Origin: Bacillota bacterium
GTDB taxonomy: Bacteria > Eremiobacterota > SpSt-956 > JAKJGF01
Assembly (NCBI GenBank): GCA_029555925.1
Contig: JAKPQU010000550.1
Coordinates: 1 to 29,208, forward strand
Length of the DNA stretch: 29,208 bases
Reading direction: 5' to 3'
Numbering within the stretch: position 1 is the stretch's first letter; each line of letters begins with the position of its first letter. A model generated the notes under the pieces. The model was not told where the DNA came from and searched no databases. It was given only the letters and a program-made list of their open reading frames with translations. Positions 23,151 through 29,208 of the stretch are shown in pieces. Position numbers and translations under genes: made by a program.

Positions 23151-23172
23151 CAGGGGCATAACTATGCCCCTG
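23151..23172. terminator. Hairpin after rpoA
   Basis: CAGGGGCATA-AC-TATGCCCCTG, a perfect 10-bp GC-rich stem, 24 bases past the rpoA stop. The U-run lies on the gene side rather than after the stem, so termination is likely but not classical. Confidence 0.6.
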
Positions 23173-23195
23173 CCAAAAAAATCATTTATATTCAA

Positions 23196-24140
23196 TTACT
23201 CATCTTCAGGTTTGAGATTCAGGCCAAATTCTTTTAACTTATCTATTACTTCCGTCATAGATTTTCTACCAAAATTCCTGATACTCATAAGCTCTGATTC
23301 TTTTTCCAGTATTAACTCTCCGAGATTTTCCACTCCTGCTCTCTTCAAACAATTCAGGGCTCTTACGGAAAGGTTTAAGTCTTCTACCTTCATATCCAGC
23401 GGAGGTATAGTTCCCTGAACCTGTATACAGTCAGATTTTTGAACCTTCTCAAGTCCTGCTTTAAGCCCTACAAAATGATTTAAGTAATCACTGAGGATTT
23501 TAGCACCTCTACTTAAAGCTTCATTTGGTAAAAGACTGCCATCTGTCCAGAGTTCCATAACAAGAACCGATCTACCGGTGCTATCACCTTCCAGTTTCTG
23601 AATATTGTAACAGACTTTTTCTACAGGTGAAAAATAAGAATCTATAGGAATAACATTCATCTGTCCTTCCAGGTCAGTATATTTATCTGCACATATATAC
23701 CTTGTGCCTGTAGTAACACCGATTTCCATCGAAAGACTGGCATCTTTTTCTGACAGAGTAGCTATATGTAAAGACGGATTGAGTATCTCTATTTCACTGT
23801 CAGCCTGAATATCAGCTGCAGTAACCTGCCCAATACCTTTTGCAGAAAGATATAAAATCTTATTCCTGTCTGAAAAGACTCTAAAACGTAATTTCTTGAG
23901 ATTCAGAGCAATTTGAGTAACATCCTCTACAATACCCGGCATAGTAGAAAATTCATGAAGAACACCATCTATCTTAATATAATAGACAGATGCTCCGGGT
24001 AATGAAGATAAAAGAACCCTTCTCAATGAATTGCCAACAATGGTGGCTATACGATCATCAAGAGGTTGAAAAGAAAATTTGCCATACTTAGGCTCATTAA
24101 CAGAAGTTACGATACCAAGAGAATCCACATTGGTTATCAC
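23196..24140 (-). CDS. rpoA: RNA polymerase alpha subunit
   Basis: A 314-residue alpha subunit. The N-terminal domain (assembly of beta and beta') has IVGNSLRRVLLSSLPG, HEFSTMPGIVEDV and LNLKKLRF; the C-terminal domain (DNA and activator contact) has LNLSVRALNCLKRAGVENLG and IRNFGRKSMTEVIDKL. The open frame could begin at a TTG at 24167, but AAGGAGG lies inside that extension and points to GTG 24140, giving MITNVDSLG. In most bacteria rpoA lies with rpsM-rpsK-rpsD and rplQ; here it stands alone with its own strong promoter. Confidence 0.96.
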   Translation of the reverse strand: MITNVDSLGIVTSVNEPKYGKFSFQPLDDRIATIVGNSLRRVLLSSLPGASVYYIKIDGVLHEFSTMPGIVEDVTQIALNLKKLRFRVFSDRNKILYLSAKGIGQVTAADIQADSEIEILNPSLHIATLSEKDASLSMEIGVTTGTRYICADKYTDLEGQMNVIPIDSYFSPVEKVCYNIQKLEGDSTGRSVLVMELWTDGSLLPNEALSRGAKILSDYLNHFVGLKAGLEKVQKSDCIQVQGTIPPLDMKVEDLNLSVRALNCLKRAGVENLGELILEKESELMSIRNFGRKSMTEVIDKLKEFGLNLKPEDE

Positions 24141-24198
24141 AGTAAAATTACCCTCCTTAGAAAGCAAAAAGCATACTTGGGGAAAATGTTTAAACTTT

Positions 24199-24227
24199 AA
24201 TATAACATTAATGATTTATATTGTCAA
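24199..24227 (-). promoter_or_regulatory. Strong housekeeping promoter of rpoA
   Basis: On the minus strand: TTGACA (24222-24227), exactly 17 bases, TATATT (24199-24204). A perfect -35 and 5/6 -10, about 58 bases before the GTG start. The best promoter in the window; it explains how a detached rpoA is expressed. Confidence 0.82.
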
Positions 24228-24312
24228 GATTATTGCCAAGATATTGATTTTTTTAAAAATTTCTTGGAAAAAAACTACAAATGAGTTAAAATATAATTTC
24301 ATGAAAGTAATT

Positions 24313-24476
24313 ATAGTGTTTCATAACTTATTAGAATTTAAGTGAGTAGTGATTGGTGAATCGTGAGTAGTAAAGGCAATCTTCAATTCACGCTTCACGA
24401 CTCACTGCTCACGATAATTGCTCTGGAAATATTTTGTTAAAGTTACTTTAATTATAATTGTTATAAAACTAACTAT
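24313..24476. mobile_element. MITE-like element, family A copy 3
   Basis: 164 bp. Left end ATAGTGTTTCATAACTTATT and AGAATTTAAGT matches the ends of copies 1 and 2; right end GTTATAAAACTAACTAT (24460-24476) is the inverted partner. The core differs in sequence but not in style: GTGAGTAGTGATTGGTGAA and CGTGAG units (24342-24370) against TTCACGCTTCACGACTCAC and TGCTCACG (24388-24414), which can fold back. The element stops seven bases before the ribosome binding site of the next gene. The 24141-24496 gap otherwise holds only the rpoA promoter. Confidence 0.66.
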
Positions 24477-24496
24477 ACCCGTAAAGGAGTCGCTAT

Positions 24497-25858
24497 ATGA
24501 ATAAAGAACGAACAATGCTTCTTCTGGAAGGTTCCACATATCTTCATACAAATAACAGTGCCATAAAATATGCCATGGAAGAAATAGGGAATGTAACGGG
24601 AGCGGTAATACTCGGTTCCATTGAAAAAATAGGAGAACCGGAGGAACTGAAAAAACTTTCCATACCTGTAATATATGATAGTGCATTAAATTCTATAGAA
24701 AGAATACAGAAGGGCCTTGCCGAGTTTCAACCTGAGAAGGTATATGATCTTGCAGGAGCCCCTACTGTTTTAACGTCTACCAGAAATGAATTTGCCTCCG
24801 TAATAACAGCATCAGGAGCTACTTATGAAGGTCTGGATTTTACCTTTACAGGCGATCGTAATGTGCCATTATTAAGAGATTTTATCCTTCACAGAACAGA
24901 TATTACTACTCTTGGTTTCCTCGGTACAGGCAAAAGGGTAGGAAAAACATCTGTTATAAATACTATGGCAAAACTGATGGATAAATACAGACCGGTATTT
25001 ATCACCATGGGACGGGGAGGACCTGTGACACCGGTTCTGATTTCTCCAGAAGGTTACAGGTTGACTCATGAACATATACTAGAACTGAGCAAAAAATCAG
25101 GTCATATATGTTCTGACAACTGGCAGACAGCATTGAGCACAGGTTTCCCGGTAATAGGCTGTTTTCGAGTCGGTGAAGCTTACAGAACAGGTGTGGCAGC
25201 TTTTTCCAATGTATGGGAAGGAACCAAAATGGCAGAAAAACTTGCCCCGGAACTGCTGATATACCAGGGAAGCGGTATAGCAAGACCTCCTGTAAGATTA
25301 AACGGAGAAATAGTTATTATAGGAGCAGACCAGGATCCGGAGACATTCGGAAAAATAGAAAGATACAGTATAATAAAAGGGGATATGATAGTTATAACCA
25401 AATGCGATACAGGTAACAAAGAAAAACTCAGAAAATTTCTTGATTTACTCGTATCTACCCATCTTATAATAGAAACAGTATTTAAGCCCAGGCCCCTCAT
25501 ACCTGAACATTCAAGTCTTAAAGGGAAAAAAGTCATATTTTTTACTACTGCTCCGCCATGTGCAATAGAAAGCCAAAAAAAATATCTGGAAGAACATTAT
25601 GAATGCCAGATTGTTAATCACAGCAATAATCTTGCAAATAAAAAACTATTATCAGAAGATATGAAAAAATTCAAAGATAATTTCGATACTGTACTTACGG
25701 AATTTAAAGCTGCTGCCATTATGGTTATGGAAGAAATGCTTCAGAGAGGTAAAGAGGTAATTATCTGTGAAAATGAATTGATAGCTGCGAAAAATCAGGA
25801 TCTTAAAAGTGCATTGAATGAAGTTATTGGAATGGCTTTTGCAAGAAATAGTTATTGA
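24497..25858 (+). CDS. cpgS: Cyclic 2,3-diphosphoglycerate synthetase
   Basis: A 453-residue ATP-dependent enzyme that closes 2,3-diphosphoglycerate to cyclic 2,3-diphosphoglycerate, a thermoprotectant and phosphate store first known from methanogens. It has the P-loop-like GTGKRVGKTS (143-152) followed by MGRGGPVTPVLI, and a C-terminal half with GADQDPETFG and TKCD. Length and layout fit Methanothermus CpgS (about 460 residues). AAGGAG (24484-24489) precedes ATG. No 2-phosphoglycerate kinase gene, needed to make the substrate, is in the window. The TGA stop opens a GTGAGAC repeat. Assignment is by recollection of the family; a related bacterial P-loop NTPase of other function is possible. 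Confidence 0.8.
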   Translation: MNKERTMLLLEGSTYLHTNNSAIKYAMEEIGNVTGAVILGSIEKIGEPEELKKLSIPVIYDSALNSIERIQKGLAEFQPEKVYDLAGAPTVLTSTRNEFASVITASGATYEGLDFTFTGDRNVPLLRDFILHRTDITTLGFLGTGKRVGKTSVINTMAKLMDKYRPVFITMGRGGPVTPVLISPEGYRLTHEHILELSKKSGHICSDNWQTALSTGFPVIGCFRVGEAYRTGVAAFSNVWEGTKMAEKLAPELLIYQGSGIARPPVRLNGEIVIIGADQDPETFGKIERYSIIKGDMIVITKCDTGNKEKLRKFLDLLVSTHLIIETVFKPRPLIPEHSSLKGKKVIFFTTAPPCAIESQKKYLEEHYECQIVNHSNNLANKKLLSEDMKKFKDNFDTVLTEFKAAAIMVMEEMLQRGKEVIICENELIAAKNQDLKSALNEVIGMAFARNSY

Positions 25859-25977
25859 GTGTGAGACGTGAGACGTATTATATTATGTTGTAGTTCACAC
25901 AAATTAAAGATAATCCTCGCGTCACCCGTTACGCGTCACAAAGCATTTAATTTCTAATAAGCCATTAAACTTACTAT
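25859..25977. mobile_element. MITE-like element, family A copy 4 (left end unclear)
   Basis: The right part AATTTCTAATAAG and CCATTAAACTTACTAT (25949-25977) is an inverted copy of the family A end. The core holds GTGAGAC GTGAGAC (25861-25875) and GTCACCC GTTACGC GTCACAA (25920-25940). The left inverted end cannot be placed. The element ends seven bases before AAGGAG of the glycosyltransferase gene, with TATAAT (25975-25980) at its edge. Confidence 0.5.
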
Positions 25978-25996
25978 AATATTAAGGAGATAATCA

Positions 25997-26722
25997 TTGA
26001 AAAAAATAGATATTTTAGGAGTTTCATTACATCTGGTTAACATGTTGGAATCGCTGGATATAATAGAAAGATTCATTGAAGAAAAAACACCTCATCTTGT
26101 CGTAACCCTGGGAACTGAAATGACCATGATGGCTCAGAAAGATAAAGAACTGAAAGATGTCATCAATAATACCCATCTTGTAGTTCCAGATACTGCAGGA
26201 ATAGTATGGAGTGCTTCTGTGCTTCATGGAAAAAAAATCAAAAAAGTAGCAGGTATAGATCTACTTCAAAAGCTTGCAGAAAGAGGGGCACACAAAGGTT
26301 ATACCTTTTATTTTTTAGGCTCTCAGGAAGGCGTGGCGGAAAAAGCGGCAGAAAATCTCAAAGAACGGTACCCTTCATTAAACATTGCAGGAACCCATCA
26401 CGGTTATTTCAGAGGAAAAGATGAAGAGGTAATAGAAGAAATAAAAAAGGCACAACCTGATATACTGATAATAGCGATGGGAGTACCGGCACAGGAAAAA
26501 TGGGCATATAAAAATTTAGAAAAACTTGCTGTTCCTGTTTCCATCGGTGTGGGAGGAAGTTTTGACGTAATATCAGGCAAGCTTGATAGAGCACCTGCAT
26601 GGATGATTAAACTGAATATAGAATGGCTTTACAGACTTTACAGGGAACCGTCAAGATTTATGAGAATGATGGCTTTACCTCATTTTGTCATATTAGTCTT
26701 AAAAAAGAAAATTTTTGGCTAA
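25997..26722 (+). CDS. WecG/TagA/CpsF-family glycosyltransferase (GT26)
   Basis: A 241-residue glycosyltransferase that adds N-acetylmannosamine or a related sugar to an undecaprenyl-linked acceptor in the making of surface polymers (teichoic acid linkage, enterobacterial common antigen, capsule). Family blocks: TLGTEMTMMAQKDKELKDVI, NTHLVVPDTAGIVW, KVAGIDLLQKL, FLGSQEGVAEKAAENL, HHGYF, MGVPAQEKW, GVGGSFDVISGKLDRAP, WLYRLYREPSR. The C-terminal hydrophobic-basic helix fits membrane association. Start is TTG at 25997, seven bases after AAGGAG (25984-25989); no ATG fits better. The next gene, a membrane-anchored phosphoesterase, is also an envelope-type gene, but a heptamer array separates the two. 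Confidence 0.93.
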   Translation: MKKIDILGVSLHLVNMLESLDIIERFIEEKTPHLVVTLGTEMTMMAQKDKELKDVINNTHLVVPDTAGIVWSASVLHGKKIKKVAGIDLLQKLAERGAHKGYTFYFLGSQEGVAEKAAENLKERYPSLNIAGTHHGYFRGKDEEVIEEIKKAQPDILIIAMGVPAQEKWAYKNLEKLAVPVSIGVGGSFDVISGKLDRAPAWMIKLNIEWLYRLYREPSRFMRMMALPHFVILVLKKKIFG

Positions 26723-26731
26723 ATATATTCT

Positions 26732-26790
26732 GATGCGTAATGCATGTGTGGTGTGCAACGCATCACGCATCACGCATCACGCATCACGAC
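26732..26790. repeat. GCATCAC heptamer array with inverted arm
   Basis: Four perfect tandem GCATCAC units (about 26760-26787). TGATGCGT (26731-26738) upstream pairs with ACGCATCA. It lies between the glycosyltransferase stop and the phosphoesterase ribosome binding site. Confidence 0.75.
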
Positions 26791-26807
26791 TCAAAAGGAA
26801 TTTAACT

Positions 26808-27611
26808 ATGAATATTTTATTATATTTTATAATATTTATACTGGCAATATGTATATATATACAGTTTGAACGTTCCAAAAATTTTGACGTAACAAAAAAA
26901 AATTTGTCTGTTCCAGATTTACCTGATGAATTTAACGGATTGAAAATAATTCATCTATCAGATCTCCATGTAAGCAAATATGGTAAAAGGGAAGAAAGAA
27001 TAAGACACATCATTAAAGAAGAAAAGCCTGATATAATATTTATAACAGGTGATTTTGTAAGTAATTCATGGGGCATAACACCATGTCTTAAAACTATTGA
27101 CGGTATTGCGGCTCCTCTCGGTGTCTGGGCTGTATGGGGAAATAATGATAACGGCCTGAAAGCAAAAGTAAAGAGGCTGAAAGAAGGCCTGGACAGGGCC
27201 GGAATTAAGATTTTAACCAACGAAAATACCCTTATAAAATTAAAAGATTCAAAGATTCGGCTCATAGGAGTGGATGATCCCCACAGAAAAAAAGATAATC
27301 TTAAACTGGCAATGGAAGGCACATCCGAAGAAGAATTTAAAATACTCCTGGCTCACTCTCCAGTAATAATCAAAGAGGCTGCAGATATGGGCATAAACAT
27401 TGTTCTGGCAGGCCATACCCATGGAGGACAGGTAAGATTTCCATTTTTAGGTGCAATTTACAATCATACCTGGGATCTATTCAGATATTCAGCCGGTATG
27501 TTCAGGGTAAAATCCACAATTATGTATGTAAGCAGAGGTCTCGGCATGAGTGTTATACCGATAAGGTTTCTCTGTAATGCCGAATTTATCATATTTACTC
27601 TAAAAAAATAA
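26808..27611 (+). CDS. Membrane-anchored metallophosphoesterase (YaeI/YkuE type)
   Basis: A 267-residue calcineurin-like phosphoesterase with an N-terminal membrane helix (ILLYFIIFILAICIYI). Metal motifs are all present: LSDLHVSK, ITGDFV, WGNNDNG, LAHSP, LAGHTHGGQVRFP. Relatives YaeI and YkuE act on lipid or cell-wall phosphates outside or at the membrane; the substrate here is unknown. The open frame reaches back to 26715, but that extension (ASRITHHASRL) is just the translated repeat array; ATG 26808 after AAAAGGA is the start. A strong terminator begins at the stop codon. Confidence 0.9.
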   Translation: MNILLYFIIFILAICIYIQFERSKNFDVTKKNLSVPDLPDEFNGLKIIHLSDLHVSKYGKREERIRHIIKEEKPDIIFITGDFVSNSWGITPCLKTIDGIAAPLGVWAVWGNNDNGLKAKVKRLKEGLDRAGIKILTNENTLIKLKDSKIRLIGVDDPHRKKDNLKLAMEGTSEEEFKILLAHSPVIIKEAADMGINIVLAGHTHGGQVRFPFLGAIYNHTWDLFRYSAGMFRVKSTIMYVSRGLGMSVIPIRFLCNAEFIIFTLKK

Positions 27612-27639
27612 AAGAGCCTTAACGGCTCTTTTATTTTTT
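27610..27639. terminator. Rho-independent terminator
   Basis: AAAAGAGCC (27610-27618), loop TTAAC, GGCTCTTTT (27624-27632), then ATTTTTTA. It overlaps the phosphoesterase stop and, having A-runs on the other side, may also serve the convergent DUF1521 gene. Confidence 0.88.
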
Positions 27640-27661
27640 ATTTTTATATTAACGGTATTTA

Positions 27662-28714
27662 TTAATGTTTTCCGACCTGATCACCATACTGCTGACCCTG
27701 ACCGAAAGGATTACTATACCACTCAGATACATTTCCATTAGGATTTGCAAACACACTTGTGCCATCAGCCTGCATTGCATCAGCCTGGAAACCATCCTGC
27801 TGTGCTCCGCCCTGAAATTTTCCGCCTTCACCGTGGACATGATCATTTCCATTGTATACATCGATAGATTTAACTTCACCATTTGCTGACTCGGCATTCA
27901 TTGTCACCTTTGTTCCGTCTGGTAGGTTGAAGCTCATAGTTTTATCTTTCCAATCCCATTTCTTTCCATCACCCTGGTTTACATGGGGATCACCCCAGAT
28001 CTTAGTATTACCTGAAGGCTGTGCTCCACCGGCACCAGCCATTGCTCCTGCTCCTGCTCCGCCTCCAAATGAACCTGCTCCGGCAAATGCGAAACTACCT
28101 GCGCCACCGGCACCTCCAAATGAACCTGCTCCGGCAAATGCGAAACTACCTGCACCCTGGCCTGCGCCTGCTCCGGCTGCTGCTCCTGCACCCTGCTGTC
28201 CGCCGCCGCCACTTATATTTACAGTACTTCCCTGGTAATCTATTTTATAGCCACCGGGTGTAGTAACAGAACTTCCTTCAACCCTGAGGCCGCCTCTTCC
28301 GCCATGGAGAGCCTGTGGGCCACCGGCCATTGCTCCTGCTCCTGCCATTCCACCCATTCCCGGTGGTGGTGGTGGTGGTGGCTGCATTCCACCCATTGCG
28401 CCTGCCATTGCTCCGCCCATCATTCCGCCTAACATTCCGCCTAACATTCCTGCGAGAGCACCGCTCATCGGATTACCTCCGCCCATTCCGGGCATTCCGC
28501 CCATTCCGGGCATTCCACCCATTCCGGGCATTCCACCCATTCCAGGCATTCCGCCGCCCATCGGACATGACTGACCTCCTGTCATCATCTGCATCATAGT
28601 CCTCAGCATCTGCATCATCATCTGCATGGGATTCATCTGTCCCATTCCGCCGCCGCCGTAATAATTATTAATAACCGTAGTATTTGACGCTCTGTTTCCA
28701 ATTCCTATACCCAT
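27662..28714 (-). CDS. Gly/Met/Ala-rich protein with DUF1521 (GDPH, self-cleaving type) domain
   Basis: A 350-residue protein from ATG 28714 (GGAAGAG lies eight bases before it); a GTG three codons earlier is less well placed. After SNTTVINNYYGGGG comes a Met-rich helix, five MPGMGG-type repeats, GGMMGGAM-type runs, a run of seven prolines, then TPGGYKIDYQGSTVNI, an Ala/Gly insert with two copies of GSFAFAGAGSFGG, and TKIWGDPHVNQGDGKKWDWK DKTMSFNLPDGTKV. The last block is DUF1521. In the rhizobial effector NopE1 this domain cuts itself at GD-PH on binding metal ions; GDPH is at 241-244 here. VWD-type domains share a GDPH motif, so cleavage is inferred. No signal peptide is visible; how it leaves the cell, if it does, is unknown. 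Its codons are much more GC-rich than those of its neighbours. Confidence 0.85.
   Translation of the reverse strand: MGIGIGNRASNTTVINNYYGGGGMGQMNPMQMMMQMLRTMMQMMTGGQSCPMGGGMPGMGGMPGMGGMPGMGGMPGMGGGNPMSGALAGMLGGMLGGMMGGAMAGAMGGMQPPPPPPPGMGGMAGAGAMAGGPQALHGGRGGLRVEGSSVTTPGGYKIDYQGSTVNISGGGGQQGAGAAAGAGAGQGAGSFAFAGAGSFGGAGGAGSFAFAGAGSFGGGAGAGAMAGAGGAQPSGNTKIWGDPHVNQGDGKKWDWKDKTMSFNLPDGTKVTMNAESANGEVKSIDVYNGNDHVHGEGGKFQGGAQQDGFQADAMQADGTSVFANPNGNVSEWYSNPFGQGQQYGDQVGKH
28062..28153. repeat. 51-bp in-frame tandem repeat in the DUF1521 gene
   Basis: 41 bases starting at 28062 recur at 28113, a period of 51 bases (17 codons), encoding GSFAFAGAGSFGG twice. Confidence 0.85.
28481..28555. repeat. 18-bp tandem repeat coding MPGMGG
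   Basis: CCCATTCCGGGCATTCC-type units at 18-base spacing, in frame, encode four to five MPGMGG hexapeptides. The near-identity of the units suggests recent expansion. Confidence 0.8.
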
Positions 28715-29007
28715 TTTTTTCACTCTTCCTTTCTTTTATTTAATAAATTCTGAAGTTAATTATTTTCTTGTTATGTTATCACGCAAAAATAAAAAAAGTA
28801 AAGAGAATTTTACGCAAAAAATTCATTTTCTTTTCAAAAAACTATTTATAGCGTAGTACCATAACAGGTAAAAGGGTATCCATAAAAAGCTTCTGACTGG
28901 CAGGCTCTGGAGAAGAAAAATTAGTTTTTTATATAGAATTAAAAATTAAATAAGGGCTAATTTATTGTCTGTAAAACAAATTATACTATTTAGCTTTAGA
29001 CATAGTA
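28715..29007. other. AT-rich gap with a degenerate single repeat end
   Basis: No gene seen on either strand. TCTGACTGGCAGGCTCTGGA and GAAGAAAAA (28892-28920) resembles the inverted end of the element at 29008-29157, possibly a decayed solo end. A weak promoter for the DUF1521 gene may lie at about 28755-28785 (TTGCGT, 18 bases, TAATTA on the minus strand). Confidence 0.4.
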
Positions 29008-29157
29008 GTCTGCCTGCCTGGTGTTCCGGAGAAAAAAATATCACGGCAGCACAGGTATATTTAATTGAATTATAATGTAAAGTAGCATGATATAAGCTGT
29101 AACTGTTATAAACGTTCCAGTTTAGATTTTTTTCGGAGGAGCATCAGGCAGGCAGAC
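29008..29157. mobile_element. 150-bp element with 31-bp terminal inverted repeats
   Basis: The left arm 29008-29038 begins GTCTGCCTGCCTGGTG and ends in seven A; the right arm 29127-29157, reversed, begins GTCTGCCTGCCTGATG and also ends in seven A. 26 of 31 positions match. AGTA flanks both sides (29004-29007 and 29158-29161), a possible 4-bp target duplication. The 88 bases between are AT-rich and have no open frame. The ends are unrelated to families A and B. Confidence 0.6.
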
Positions 29158-29208
29158 AGTATTTACCTATTATTCAAATTGTTCAGTTTAATTAAAGCAA
29201 TTTGGTAT

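Noticed and set aside
24141..24167. TTG start of rpoA at 24167
   Set aside because: The extension contains the AAGGAGG ribosome binding site of the GTG at 24140.
24148..24300. Riboswitch before rpoA
   Set aside because: The gap holds a plain sigma-70 promoter and AT-rich DNA without a recognisable aptamer.
26760..26787. Tandem GCATCAC repeats as a CRISPR array
   Set aside because: Units are 7 bases with no spacers, and no cas genes are present.
26715..26807. N-terminal extension of the metallophosphoesterase
   Set aside because: It is the translated repeat array; AAAAGGA and a membrane helix start fit ATG 26808.
27852..28599. Several open frames on the plus strand opposite the DUF1521 gene
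   Set aside because: Low-complexity Pro/Ala/Leu/Phe-rich mirror images of the Gly/Met repeats, without ribosome binding sites.
1..29208. tRNA or rRNA genes
   Set aside because: No cloverleaf-like or rRNA-like conserved stretch was seen on either strand in the gaps.

Overview
This window is AT-rich bacterial DNA carrying about twenty protein genes on both strands, with many short, repeat-filled gaps between them. I see no rRNA, tRNA, CRISPR array or intact transposase. Start codons are a mix of ATG, GTG and TTG, usually with a clear AGGAGG-type ribosome binding site. A secreted SLH-domain protein that looks like an outer-membrane barrel tethered to peptidoglycan (OmpM/SomA type), GT26 and metallophosphoesterase envelope genes, a long zinc-ribbon/HEAT serine-threonine kinase, a giant TPR plus beta-propeller protein and a Gly/Met-rich DUF1521 protein point to a diderm, flagellated or chemotactic, probably uncultivated lineage. 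I cannot place it to phylum from this sequence alone.

Layout. 1-2064: the 3' end of a stalk-domain-like gene, facing a chemotaxis receptor with a good sigma-28 type promoter. 2368-6795: the SLH barrel protein, then adk-glyA with a structured leader. 6888-9881 (minus): the kinase. 10393-12669: a TatD-like hydrolase, then tcdA-kptA, two tRNA-acting enzymes. 12798-16541: TPR/propeller protein. 16646-19800: a three-gene set reading as cytoplasmic MurNAc recycling (NamZ-like, MurU-like, AmgK-like). 19816-21540: a small unknown gene and an unknown protein built of three copies of a helical module around a zinc ribbon. 21582-24140 (minus): grpE, a DUF2085 membrane protein and a stand-alone rpoA. 24497-27611: cyclic 2,3-diphosphoglycerate synthetase, a WecG/TagA glycosyltransferase and a membrane-anchored metallophosphoesterase. 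27662-28714 (minus): the DUF1521 protein.

The most unusual thing here is between the genes. Almost every gap carries short arrays of 7-base units (GTGACGC, GTAACGC, GTGATGC, ACTCACN, GCATCAC), often folded as inverted arms. In several places these arrays are the core of small non-coding elements with terminal inverted repeats: a family of about 120-165 bp with ends like ATAGTTAGTTTCATAACT (four copies), a family of about 90 bp with ends ACTGAGGTGAGCATAA (two copies), and a 56-bp element. Four genes end in, or directly against, such an array, and the array appears to supply their TGA stop codon. An unrelated element with 31-bp inverted ends and a possible 4-bp target duplication lies at the right edge.
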